DNA of 20,000 nt from Chrysomallon squamiferum (lineage: Eukaryota > Mollusca > Gastropoda > Neomphalida > Peltospiridae). The position numbers and the translations under genes are program-made. Under the pieces are notes generated by a model. It saw only the letters and a program-made list of their open reading frames with translations. It was not told the DNA's origin and did not search any database. Within the stretch, counting starts at the first letter, position 1. Each line of letters starts with the position of its first letter. Below, one piece after another: positions 11,085 through 20,000 of this stretch. The stretch is from positions 5,321,443 to 5,341,442 of the forward strand of contig CM022672.1 of assembly GCA_012295275.1 (NCBI GenBank), given 5' to 3'.

Positions 11085-11620
11085 CCAGTACGTTTAGACC
11101 AGTTTGTCAGTAAAAATATGTATGTCAAGGTGTCTCAAAGCGATCGTTTCCGTGCGCGCCCCCTCTCGGGGAATCTACTTGAATACGTAGGACCTCCGCA
11201 TCAATTAACCGCTTCATCGCGCTACGCCGACTGCACAGTCTTGAATAAAAGCGACCACGGCTTCTCTAAATCACTCGCTCTCAAACGACTCATTTCTGCT
11301 ACTTAACTCCCTCCCCTGAGGGAGACCATCCATCTATTGTATACGGCGAACAGACTAAAAGAAGAATTATATCTTAGTGGGGCCCTAGAGTTGTTATTAC
11401 AACAATATTATGTGCGGTAATTTGTTGCCTGGCGAACGTGGCTAGGGCCCGAGAGACCGGTAACCAAATTGTCGTCTATTCCAGCTAGGCGAATTGGGGC
11501 CAATTTCCAACACGACTGGAAGATTTGATTGTGAAAAGACACCGTAAATTAACGAAAATGCAACAGATTTCGGATGTTCTCGTTCACAGCGAAATGTACA
11601 CAGAAAAACAGCGATTACTT
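11085..11620. promoter_or_regulatory. Candidate regulatory island H
   Basis: The block is complex and CpG-rich. It has an AP-2-type palindrome CCCTGAGGG (11314-11322), the inverted pair GGGCCCTAG (11380-11388) / CTAGGGCCC (11442-11450), and AATTGG/CCAATT (11492-11497, 11500-11505), two face-to-face CCAAT boxes. No coding frame is convincing. Confidence 0.45.
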
Positions 11621-11788
11621 TAAAGAAAGATAAAAAAAAAATAATAATAATAAAAAAAAAAACCTATGTGATTGTGTGTGTGTGTGTGCGTGCATGCGTG
11701 TGTGTGTGTGTGTTTATGCATGAACAAATTCCAAAACAAAACAAAACAAAAATCTATAAAACAAAAAAAAAAAAACTTTCATTTCTTT

Positions 11789-11821
<33 letters not shown>

Positions 11822-11929
11822 CTTTTTTCATCTGATTTTATTTACGTAAAATAACTAATAATAATAATACCAAAATGTGTTTGTCATAATTCATCCAGCA
11901 AACACATAATATTTATTTACTAAAACCAT
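11621..11929. repeat. A-rich, (GT)n and poly-T simple sequence
   Basis: A/AAT runs lie at about 11630-11662, (GT)n with GC interruptions at about 11675-11713, AAAAC repeats, an A run and a T32-type run at about 11790-11821, then AT-rich DNA. Confidence 0.9.
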
Positions 11930-12460
11930 TTTCACAGCACCGTCCCATTTAAAATCAATTACATAATGACGCCGTGGATTTAATATAGTAAATAGCTTTT
12001 ATTAGTTGTCAATTTCACTACATTCAGTAATGGATGTCGGTAATGAAGCGAGGGTGAAATTAATTCGTTCATCTGCCAGGTACGGAACATTTAAAGCCAT
12101 ACGCCATCATCCATGTACAATGGCGACTTCCAGATGAAAATGCAATACAATTTAGCGAGTGGCATTCATTAGAATATAGTCTTTTATGTTCTCATTATCT
12201 GATGGGTTTTCGCGCGCCGGCTATTTCGTATGATGTGATTTCGCTACAAACCCGGCGATATAACTCGGCATAGAAGCTTTGTTCTCTGTTTGATGGGAAA
12301 TAATTGTCGTGTATTGTTACCGGACAGAGGTTTATTTTAAATTATCGATATTAGCTGCACTGACAATGCCACGGTTTAAAGCGACAATAAAGGGTATATT
12401 TACCATGTCCGTGGTGTTTCCCGCGCCAAGCAGCTAGTCTTAAGAAGGATGTGAAAGTTT
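11930..12460. promoter_or_regulatory. Candidate regulatory island I
   Basis: The block is complex throughout, with many ATTA cores, SOX-type ACAATGG near 12118 and ACAAT elsewhere, E-boxes CATCTG and CAGATG near 12070 and 12133, and TATCGATA-like sequence near 12345. It has no open frame of note. Confidence 0.45.
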
Positions 12461-13009
12461 GTGAAAATAATAAACCAGTTTATTAACAAGAATCGTACGA
12501 TTAATATGCACGTTTCACACTAATTAAATATGTCGACAGCGATTTCATTTCTCCTGTTTGTAGAATCGAAATTCGTCAGTAACAGTTTATGAATTATAAT
12601 GTAAACAGAGAATTGTAACATCATTTTTTTTTTTTTTAATTTTTGGGCAAAAAGACATAAATGAGGCAGATTATATTAAACAGTTTATATTTTATATCCT
12701 TTGTGCTTATTTATTACATATTTATTTTATCGATGGATGTTGTGGCATACATGTCTACTCATATGAATTTCTCGCCATTGTATACAGTTAAAAATGTATT
12801 GTTATCATATTTACTTACATAATTACTTTTTAGCTCAGTTTGAAAGGAGATACTGTTAATTTTTCTTAGGGTCGAAAACATGAAAATCTAAATAAATTTC
12901 ATCAAACTGTTTATTTTATTTCCAATGCTTATTAAAATTAACTTTTTTTTTTTTTTTTTTTTATTCTGTTTCTGTGGTTTCGTTCACGTCAGGATAAAAG
13001 AAAATACAT
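12461..13009. other. AT-rich intron, nothing seen
   Basis: T runs occur near 12623 and 12941-12962. The rest is AT-rich without identifiable features. Confidence 0.5.
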
Positions 13010-13600
13010 TTACTAAAGACCAATTATCTGCAATCCACTTCCCGTTCCCGCTTATCTTACGCCATTAAGGTTTAGAATATCTCTGTGTAATTTCCTCCAA
13101 AATAAATACGAACTTCCACCGAGTATCTTTCGCTACACAAGGAAACTACAACTGTCTCATAACACATTTAGAAAGTGTTCCACCGGCCAATTACTGCTGA
13201 TAAAAGAATGTTTTAATTGATATAACGCATTAATATTCGAAGAAAAATGTCTTTCGTCTTGCGCCGGCCGACATATCATGCCGGTCTAACTTTGATAGCG
13301 ATCACCTAACGGAAATAGAAGTTCATAGGCACCGTGCGTACACTATCAAACCAGGAGGACTCTGCCCTTTCCAGGAAGCTGGTATCAAGATTCGCGCAGA
13401 AGAGCTGTCTATTCGTTAACTGGCAAAAACGAACCCCTCTACCCTTTCTGACAACCCTTTCAGATTAAACGCTTCTCATTTAGGTTCGTTATAGGAGAAA
13501 TTGGCTGGCCTTTGAAATACTGTTTTCCTGTCGTCTTTGTCCGTCTCAGAATATCGACGTTTCTTGAAATAATCTTAATATTGTCAGTTGCCACATTTTA
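13010..13600. promoter_or_regulatory. Candidate regulatory island J
   Basis: The block contains a CpG-rich core GCGCCGGCCG near 13261 and CTTTGAT (13290-13296, TCF/LEF-like). It also has CACCTA and ATTA motifs. No coding frame is present. Confidence 0.4.
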
Positions 13601-13614
13601 TCAGTTAGAGTCTT

Positions 13615-13815
13615 AAAAAAAAAAAAAAAATTATTCTTTTTACGCTTTATTATTTTTCTTCTATTAATTTTTTTTTTTTTTTTTTTTTCCCTTGTGGTCT
13701 CTCGTTTTTAACATTCTCTCTCCTCTCTATTTCTTTCTGTCTCTCTCTCTCTCTTTCTTTCTCTCACTCTTTCTCTCACTCAGTCACTCACTCACCCTGT
13801 TAATCGTTTCTTTTC
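13615..13815. repeat. Poly-A, poly-T and long pyrimidine tract
   Basis: An A run (13616-13630) faces a T run (about 13668-13688), followed by over 100 bases of CT/TTTC-rich sequence with CACTCA repeats. Confidence 0.85.
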
Positions 13816-13844
13816 TTTGGGTTTTTTGTGGAAAATATTTTTAT

Positions 13845-14240
13845 TAATGTGCCCTTCGGGGGCCTCCGCGTTCCGAGTCGAACAGCAACGAAGTCCATCG
13901 TTGCCCGATCTCTCATCTTTATTAATGCTTACGGAGCGTAAGATGTCACCGAATCAAATTAATGTATCAGCTGGAAAGACCGAAGATGAGGCTGAAACGG
14001 TCTGTAAAATTTCTGAACAGGTCCCGCTATTGTTGATAATATTGACCGAAGAACTGATAAGAGTCTTATTAAATATGACCTCGACTTCCCGAACGTAAGT
14101 CACTCCTCGGCTCGGGCCTCGATGATAAATAAGTCACGGGTTCACAGACGATGCAGGCAGAATGGCAAATTGAGTTTCCGGAAATATTCCTCTTTCTACC
14201 GTTTTTTCTGGTTTTTGCACTCTTAAGAATATGAGCATTA
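13845..14240. promoter_or_regulatory. Candidate regulatory island K
   Basis: A complex block follows a strong pyrimidine tract. It contains a frame open from 13784 to 14094 that ends exactly at a consensus donor GTAAGT (14095-14100) and is preceded by a possible acceptor CAG (13781-13783). The interval is 311 nt and does not match the phases of the flanking COE exons. An enhancer is more likely than an exon. Confidence 0.35.
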
Positions 14241-14418
14241 TTTTGGCAGTTTTTTTTTGTTGTTTTTTTTTGTTTTTTATTTATATAGATTTCTCTAAAA
14301 CCTAATTTGGGTTTTTAAGGCCAGTAAGGGTAGGATTCATTTTATGTCTGTTTCATTTGCGTATCGTTTCTCTTAAAAAGAAATTCTTAAAGAAGAGGTG
14401 AAAAATCATTTCAAGGGG

Positions 14419-14474
<56 letters not shown>

Positions 14475-14679
14475 AGTTGTATATTAATAATTTATTTATT
14501 TTTAATTAGAGTAATGTTTACAGCTATCCTTTAAACTGAATTTCGTTAGATATTTAAAAATTATTTATTTGCAAACAAATAATATATGTATACATGTCTG
14601 AACATTTTTAATATCTTCTTCTTCTTCTTCTTCTTCTTCTTATTATTATTATTATAGACAGAAGTAACTAAAACACAAT
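14241..14679. repeat. AT-rich intron with (AT)25 and (TTC)n
   Basis: A (AT)25 array lies at 14421-14470, with (CTT)n then ATT at about 14614-14655. The rest is AT-rich. Confidence 0.9.
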
Positions 14680-14907
14680 CACTACGTGTAAATATAGCTT
14701 CGCCTCGCCTCATAAATCAATGTTCTTTTTCGTTCACTCTTTCTCTCTTTCTTTCTTTCTCGTACAAATCGACACGAAACACCTGTCATCTCACCTTGAC
14801 TAGATAAGCGCTGATTGTATAAACACACATGACAGAAAGTACACTAATTTACTTATTTACAACACACACTACATGTTTAACACCAACAGCCAGCCGGCCA
14901 CCCATCC

Positions 14908-14915
14908 CCCCTGGG
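14908..14915 (+). promoter_or_regulatory. COE/EBF core match CCCCTGGG
   Basis: This is a CCCNNGGG core within the GC-rich island 14680-15420. The flanks are less ideal than at 16747 (C before, C after). The site is supported by motif match only. Confidence 0.3.
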
Positions 14916-15192
14916 CCAATTTGTCAGCATCGCATTCGACTGGTATCGGTTACTGGACGTCGCTGTTTTCGCGGCCGGTCGTTGTGCAACTTGCCGTCTG
15001 CGATCACGTCTGCTCGCTGGGCAAACCGCGGGGTGTTATCACACTGGATGGTCATTCCGCAACAAACCCTGACGTTTTCTGCTTTCATCAGTCGGGCAGT
15101 TTAATTATTTAGACAAACTAAAGTAGCCGAGTACTTGTTACGCAGATGGGAAAAAAAAGACATCTACGTAGTGTTAGTAATTTCCCCCTGGA

Positions 15193-15200
15193 CCCGGGGG
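15193..15200 (+). promoter_or_regulatory. COE/EBF core match CCCGGGGG
   Basis: A second CCCNNGGG core lies in the same island, 285 bp from the first. It is flanked by GGA and AG and preceded by a near match CCCCTGGA (15185-15192). GC-rich composition raises the chance of coincidence. Confidence 0.3.
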
Positions 15201-15454
15201 AGCACCGTCGCCAGATTGCTCGGTCAAAACCGGCTTTGTTCTAATCGTAACGTATTTTTCCAGCAACTGGACAAAACGTTTCTTTAATACAAGGGGTGGC
15301 ATCATCTACGTAATGCACCATTGAAAGTTAATATTTATTACTTTTTAATGAGTTTTAAGTTAAGTAGGCTTTACGTGGTTGTAAGGACGCATCTGCCATG
15401 TTGTTCGTTTTGGTTAATTTTTTGACATATTAAACAAACACATGTAATGTAAGA

Positions 15455-15492
15455 ATGTAACAACAACAACAACAAAAACAATAATAATAATT

Positions 15493-15533
<41 letters not shown>

Positions 15534-15545
15534 TATTATTACAAC
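15455..15545. repeat. (AAC)n(AAT)n(ATT)n with perfect palindrome
   Basis: AAC repeats are followed by AAT units that turn into ATT units at 15512/15513, giving a 40-base perfect palindrome (15493-15532) with no loop. Confidence 0.95.
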
Positions 15546-15880
15546 ATTAAAATGTAAAATGATTTGTTCATGATAGACAGTCAAGTTATTTTTAATACCT
15601 TAAATACTAAATAATTACTTTCGAAAGCCAAGATCTGAATCCAGAAACTTTTTTAAAAGTTATTTATGATTACAAAATGGCGTAGTAAATATTGAAAATG
15701 AAAGAAACGTCTATTTACGAGAAACAAATATTTAATGATCCAGGGTAAGCTGAAAACATGCAAGTAAACAGAAAACACATTCAGCAAATGATTAAAACAG
15801 TCAGTTTTGTTTTCTCAATTGTCGACTTCCAACTTGATGTGGAAACCAAACTGCATCACCAGTAAAAAAAAAATAATAAA
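15546..15880. other. AT-rich intron, nothing seen
   Basis: The sequence is AT-rich and unique-looking, without supportable features. Confidence 0.5.
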
Positions 15881-15883
15881 ATA

Positions 15884-15890
15884 TGTATAC

Positions 15891-15923
<33 letters not shown>

Positions 15924-15940
15924 TACATACATACATACAA
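15884..15940. repeat. (TA)n(CA)n(TACA)n compound microsatellite
   Basis: TA repeats pass into CA and then TACA units. Confidence 0.95.
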
Positions 15941-15949
15941 ATGTAAATA

Positions 15950-16360
15950 CATTTTAACAGATACGTGGTTATACACTTAGTAGCTTGCAATCTCGCCAAG
16001 TGTAAGTCATATTACGACAAACGCTCGGGTTCAAAGCCTTCATGAAATGTTCCCATCAAAGCGACAACTTCCCTTCATTAAATATTTACAAGTAATTCTC
16101 ATCAATTAACCAGCAGCCATCAAATTGCAAAAAGTCTGCCAGGCGAATTGCCGCCAGTCCAGTCATCTTACATATTATAGCTTTAACGAATGCTCGGCCT
16201 TATTTCAAGGCTATTATGTTAGACTCATCCCTCGCCCTCCCGCTCCCCCACCCTCCCACCTCCCCGAAACCATGGTAATGGCGACTTTAATGATATTGAG
16301 GATATCTCCGCAACAGTTAACATGTTTACTCTCTCTGTCGTGCTGTTAGCTTCTTTATTA
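15950..16360. promoter_or_regulatory. Candidate regulatory island M
   Basis: The block is moderately complex, with ATCAATTAAC-type homeodomain motifs near 16104 and the C-rich quadruplex-forming tract. It has no coding frame. Confidence 0.35.
16229..16265 (-). other. Predicted G-quadruplex (minus strand) / i-motif (plus strand)
   Basis: The plus strand has seven C runs of three to five bases (16229-231, 235-237, 239-241, 245-249, 251-253, 255-257, 262-265) with loops of one to four bases, apart from T or TCG-like spacers. The minus strand therefore exceeds the usual four-run G3 quadruplex pattern. It stands out in otherwise AT-rich DNA, about 900 bp before the exon and on the template strand of the COE gene. 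Confidence 0.7.
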
Positions 16361-16689
16361 TGTGTTTTATCGGTTAGAAAGAAATAAAAAAAAATACTGT
16401 TTTCAGAAAAATCCCTTGACGAAGTTTTCCTCCTTCTTCAAACAGATGATTATACATGCCTTTCCACTTAAAACATTAATATCTCCACTCGTGTGGCAAA
16501 ACAGTTTAGTTTTAGAGCTCGTAAAATATTTGAATTTTCTTTTATATCTTTTTACCTACGTCGATCTTAATGTACGACAAAAACACACGATACATGTTAT
16601 CTGTAATTTAATTTCTGCATATTATCATTATATATATATATATATATTTTTTATTTTTTAATGTACGTTAATTCTTTAATTATTATTAT
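16361..16689. other. AT-rich intron with (TA)n
   Basis: A TA run lies at about 16629-16647. A 99-codon frame here has ordinary AT-rich composition and no recognisable family. Confidence 0.5.
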
Positions 16690-17000
16690 TATTATTATTT
16701 GTTTAAAACTCTCTGTATCTTTCAAATGACATCAACGCAAATTGTGTCCCTAGGGATACAGCCTAAATGTCGACATTTCTCCTGGGTCTGGTAAAAATAT
16801 GTTAGCAAACATAATCCGTTAGTTTGTTTCGCGATCGAGTCATTTCAGTTAGAATTCTGCAGCGGTATGACAGGATTTTTCTTTGTCAAAACTACAGGTG
16901 GAGAGTTTTAACGTAGAACTTAAACAAAAATAATTTTACTGTTTTTGAAAAAACAAAGGGCAAAAAGTAACCAGCAAAACATGATCATGGTTTGGCATCA
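16690..17000. promoter_or_regulatory. Candidate regulatory island N, just upstream of the exon
   Basis: The block holds the TCCCTAGGGA palindrome and a GCGATCGAG patch near 16832. It lies within 500 bp of the exon. Confidence 0.4.
16747..16756 (+). promoter_or_regulatory. Perfect COE/EBF-type palindrome TCCCTAGGGA
   Basis: The 10-base palindrome TCCCTAGGGA fits the COE consensus (ATTCCCNNGGGAAT, core CCCNNGGG) and is flanked by TG and TA. It lies 405 bp before the COE exon in a complex island. Binding to its own gene is inferred. Confidence 0.5.
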
Positions 17001-17126
17001 GGTAATGCAGTGTTCATTATCTTCATTTTAATATACTTTTGTATTTCGACTGAACTTTATTTATTTTAAATAGATTTTAAGCCTTCTTCTGAGGCTTTTG
17101 ATACCGAAAATCAAATACTAATTTAA

Positions 17127-17879
<753 letters not shown>

Positions 17880-18640
17880 ATATAAATTTATTTACTGACA
17901 AAGGCTCGGAAAACGTAGCATATCGCATTTGACAGTGAAAGCCATTGGACAATCAACGGGGTAACATAAAATTCTTCATTTTAGACCTTTGTTCGTTGTA
18001 TTACTCCTCCGTCAGCGGTGGAGCACTAGAGACAGTGGGTTGTAAAATACGCATTAAGCCGGCTAAATAGCCCGTTCTTGATGAAGCCGGGACAAACTTA
18101 TCAAATATTTATAGTCGTCAAAACTCCCCTGTTCAATACGTCGCCTTCCATTAAGTCACGTGTCGTTGTCATTTTCATTAGCGACGCCGTGTGATCAGAA
18201 ATCCTTTATTCGCTTCAGAAAGGAAATGCTGTTTGGTTTTAGTTGCAACTCGGTAATTTACTTCACGGAAATGCTGTTTGGCCTGCGCTCGTAATTCCCG
18301 ACGTAATTTTCCGATCATTTCGCCGCGAACAATAGATCGATATCGTTCTGTGAGTGAGTGTGTGTGGTGGTTGTAGTAGTAGTAGAATTTTTTTTTTTTT
18401 TTTTTTTAACGGGATCTTTCAATAACGGGTTTTAACATCCTACGTTTGACGCCAACTGCATTGTAGGAAATGTGATGAAAATACTGATGACTTTGAAAGC
18501 AGTCGAAGCGTTTTATGCTTTTTTTTTTTTGCTTTTTTTTCGGGATCAAAGTGAAAAATCGGACACTGCATTGACTCATCGACACCATCGGTTCCAGTCT
18601 GTTAGTCAAGTGAATAATGATGACCTCGTGTTATTAACAG
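17880..18640. promoter_or_regulatory. Candidate regulatory island O
   Basis: The block is complex and CpG-containing inside the short intron. It has CACGTG (18157-18162), ATTA motifs, and GGAAATGCTGTTTGG twice (18222-18236 and 18267-18281). Poly-T runs interrupt it near 18386-18407 and 18521-18540. Confidence 0.5.
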
Positions 18641-18744
18641 ACTGATAACGAATTTTAGAAAACCATTTCACGATAATTCTCCAGTTGTAAACTGCTTAAT
18701 ATGATGTCAGACAATGTCTAAAAACTCATTAACGTGTCCCTGTT

Positions 18745-18745
<1 letters not shown>

Positions 18746-18838
<93 letters not shown>
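18746..18838. repeat. (GA)n microsatellite, 93 bp
   Basis: An uninterrupted AG/GA array with the purine strand on plus, like the array at 1701. Confidence 0.97.
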
Positions 18839-18840
<2 letters not shown>

Positions 18841-19296
18841 AAATGTGCTGAGAGAATGAGAAAAGATAGATAGATAAAATAGTTGACACGAAAGAAATAA
18901 TACATTAACATTACCTTTTAAATTAGACAATTAATGTAAATTAGCTCGTTAAATTAATAATTACATAACTTTAATAAGACAGTAAAACTGTAATATTTTT
19001 GTTGTTACTGTTGTTTATGATGATGATGATGATAATGAAACCGATATTTGTTTTTGTTTTGTTTTTCATTCAATCACATTTTATCCTTTGTTCAGCTTAT
19101 TCGATAATTTCTATAATACTGATACCATGGATCGGAATATTTACTTACTTTCTTAAATTATTATCATAACCAACGTCACAAAAATAATAATTAAAATTAT
19201 AGCTGTTGTTTTGAGCATCATCGTCATCATCATAATCATTATCATCAATATTGTTGTTGTTCTTCTTATGTGATGTTTTTTTTGGAAACAAACCTC
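18839..19296. other. AT-rich intron with short GAT/ATC/GTT repeats
   Basis: GAT units lie near 19017-19032 and ATC units near 19216-19245. Nothing else is visible before the duplication. Confidence 0.6.
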
Positions 19297-19482
19297 TTTT
19301 CAAGTTTTTCCCATTTTCACTATTCTTCTCTAAACATTATTTTAAATATTTCGTGTTAAATTTTTAGGTTGCTGTGTGTACCAACGTTTGTTTTTCAAGT
19401 TTTTCCCATTTTCACTATTCTTCTCTAAACATTATTTTAAATATTTCGTGTTAAATTTTTAGGTTGCTGTGTGTACCAACGT
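19297..19482 (+). repeat. EBF/COE: Perfect 91-bp tandem duplication across a 3' splice site
   Basis: Positions 19297-19387 and 19392-19482 are identical over 91 bases, separated by four bases (TTGT), a period of 95. Each copy carries the same 69-base intron end, the same acceptor (gttaaatttttag) and the first 20 bases of the COE exon, GTTGCTGTGTGTACCAACGT (VAVCTN plus two bases). Only the downstream copy continues into the exon body. With no mismatches, the event is recent in the genome or is an assembly artefact. Confidence 0.97.
19366..19367 (+). other. EBF/COE: Duplicated (decoy) 3' splice site
   Basis: This AG is the copy of the genuine acceptor at 19461-19462 and has identical sequence for 69 bases upstream. 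Splicing here would add 95 bases. The frame would read VAVCTNVCFSSFSH and so on, and stop at TAA 19452-19454, truncating the protein inside the DNA-binding domain. Whether it is used cannot be told from DNA. Confidence 0.6.
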
Positions 19483-19583
19483 GGCTGTGGACGGCCCACT
19501 ACTCACCGTCTCCGACAACATGTTTGTCCACAACAACTCAAAACACGGCAGACGAGCCAGGAGGCTCGACCCCACAGAAGGAG
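19463..19583 (+). CDS. EBF/COE: COE/EBF transcription factor, internal exon (end of DNA-binding domain)
   Basis: This 121-nt exon holds 40 codons plus one base and starts in phase 0 after AG at 19461-19462. It reads [34 protein letters not shown] and LDPTEG. The family counterpart runs [25 protein letters not shown]..., with [16 protein letters not shown](R/K)RLDP(S/T)EG among the most invariant stretches of COE proteins. The [12 protein letters not shown] part contacts DNA and is basic enough to help nuclear localisation. The frame is set by the preceding exon, whose last codon CAG (Gln) is followed here by GTT. The donor is GAAGGAG|GTAGGC (GT at 19584-19585), so the next exon must enter in phase 1 and lies outside the window; the IPT/TIG and helix-loop-helix regions are therefore not seen. 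The first 20 bases and the intron end are part of a perfect 91-bp tandem duplication. Confidence 0.97.
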
Positions 19584-20000
19584 GTAGGCCAATACATTTG
19601 TGTTTTGTTTATTTTGTTTGTTTGTTTGTTTGTTTGTTTATTACTGTTCACTTATTTAGTATTTATTTATTGATGTATTTGTTTATATATATATACACAC
19701 ACATATATATACATACATTAATATATTTTTTTATTATTATTATTATTTGTCCTGCCACTTTTATATATTTATTCTGTACATATGAATTTTATTCCACTTT
19801 ATTAGTGCAGAATTTCGCTGTTTATATACATCGCTACCTTGTTAAGAAAAGTCTTTAAATGACAACATCGCCAAAATTCATTATATACTTTGGAGGCGCC
19901 GCTTACTTCCTTCATAACTCTATCTGTAAATAAAATCACCATTATACTTAAATTTGAAGGAACTGCTAAGCATTCTGTTTCGCTGTTTTTCTGAAAATAC
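19584..20000 (+). other. Start of the next COE intron (partial)
   Basis: It begins with GTAGGC and continues past the window end. It contains a (TTTG)n stretch at about 19614-19640, TA/CA dinucleotides around 19685-19715 and an ATT run near 19730-19747. The last 200 bases are unremarkable AT-rich DNA. Confidence 0.85.

Larger units (their letters stand above)
14680..15420. promoter_or_regulatory. Candidate regulatory island L (GC-rich, two COE cores)
   Basis: This is the most GC- and CpG-rich block in the window. It carries both CCCNNGGG cores, CGCGG-containing sequence near 14980 and 15025, and two overlapping plus frames of 80-91 codons that overlap each other and resemble nothing known. 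High CpG content with long stop-free frames in two phases fits GC-rich noncoding DNA. Confidence 0.5.

Noticed and set aside
14829-15112. Two overlapping plus frames of 91 and 79 codons as coding
   Set aside because: Two phases are open at once because the island is GC-rich. Neither resembles a known protein, and neither is bounded by exon-like splice sites.
16024-16036. B-box-like GGTTCAAAGCC suggesting a tRNA
   Set aside because: The flanking bases do not pair as a T-stem, and no A-box or acceptor stem is found upstream.
18222-18281. Pair of 15-mers as a minisatellite
   Set aside because: The sequence between the copies is not repeated, so there is no tandem unit.
19297-19482. Direct repeats as a CRISPR array or transposon target-site duplication
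   Set aside because: There are only two copies with a 4-base spacer, in animal intron/exon DNA with no inserted element between them. It is a simple tandem duplication.

Overview
The window is animal nuclear DNA: AT-rich, full of microsatellites and homopolymer runs, and organised as long introns around short exons. It carries two adjacent coding exons of a COE-family transcription factor (Collier/Olf/EBF; vertebrate EBF1-4, Drosophila knot/collier) on the + strand. The first (17162-17243) encodes the segment after the COE zinc knuckle (..[20 protein letters not shown]). The second (19463-19583) encodes the rest of that part of the DNA-binding domain (..[23 protein letters not shown]). The species cannot be read from the sequence. 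The intron style and repeat types suggest a lophotrochozoan invertebrate, perhaps a mollusc, but this is a guess.

Layout. Positions 1-17161 look like one intron, or the 3' part of one: no exon of COE or of any other recognisable gene appears there. It alternates between simple-sequence DNA ((TTTTA)n, (GA)n, (AAT)n/(ATT)n, (TTTA)n, (AT)n, (GT)n, poly-T) and 200-700 bp islands of complex, CpG-containing, near-balanced sequence. The islands (about 1141-1690, 2575-2960, 3280-3565, 4595-4895, 6950-7200, 8690-9445, 9700-10310, 11085-11620, 11930-12460, 13010-13600, 13845-14240, 14680-15420, 15950-16360, 16690-17000, and 17880-18640 in the next intron) lack protein-like reading frames. They are what conserved noncoding enhancers of a developmental regulator look like before any alignment. 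This identification is inferred from composition and motif content, not from conservation.

The two exons are joined by a 2219-bp intron (17244-19462) with two odd ends. The 5' splice site is GC rather than GT (CAG|GCAAGT). The 3' splice site, with the intron end and the first 20 bases of the next exon, lies in a perfect 91-bp tandem duplication, so two identical acceptors sit 95 bp apart. Using the upstream one would shift the frame and reach a stop codon within the DNA-binding domain. A switch between functional and truncated COE transcripts is therefore possible; an assembly duplication is the main alternative.

Several intronic sequences fit the COE-binding consensus CCCNNGGG, including a perfect TCCCTAGGGA palindrome about 400 bp before the first exon, which suggests autoregulation. 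A C-rich tract at 16229-16265 (seven runs of three or more C) predicts a G-quadruplex on the minus strand.
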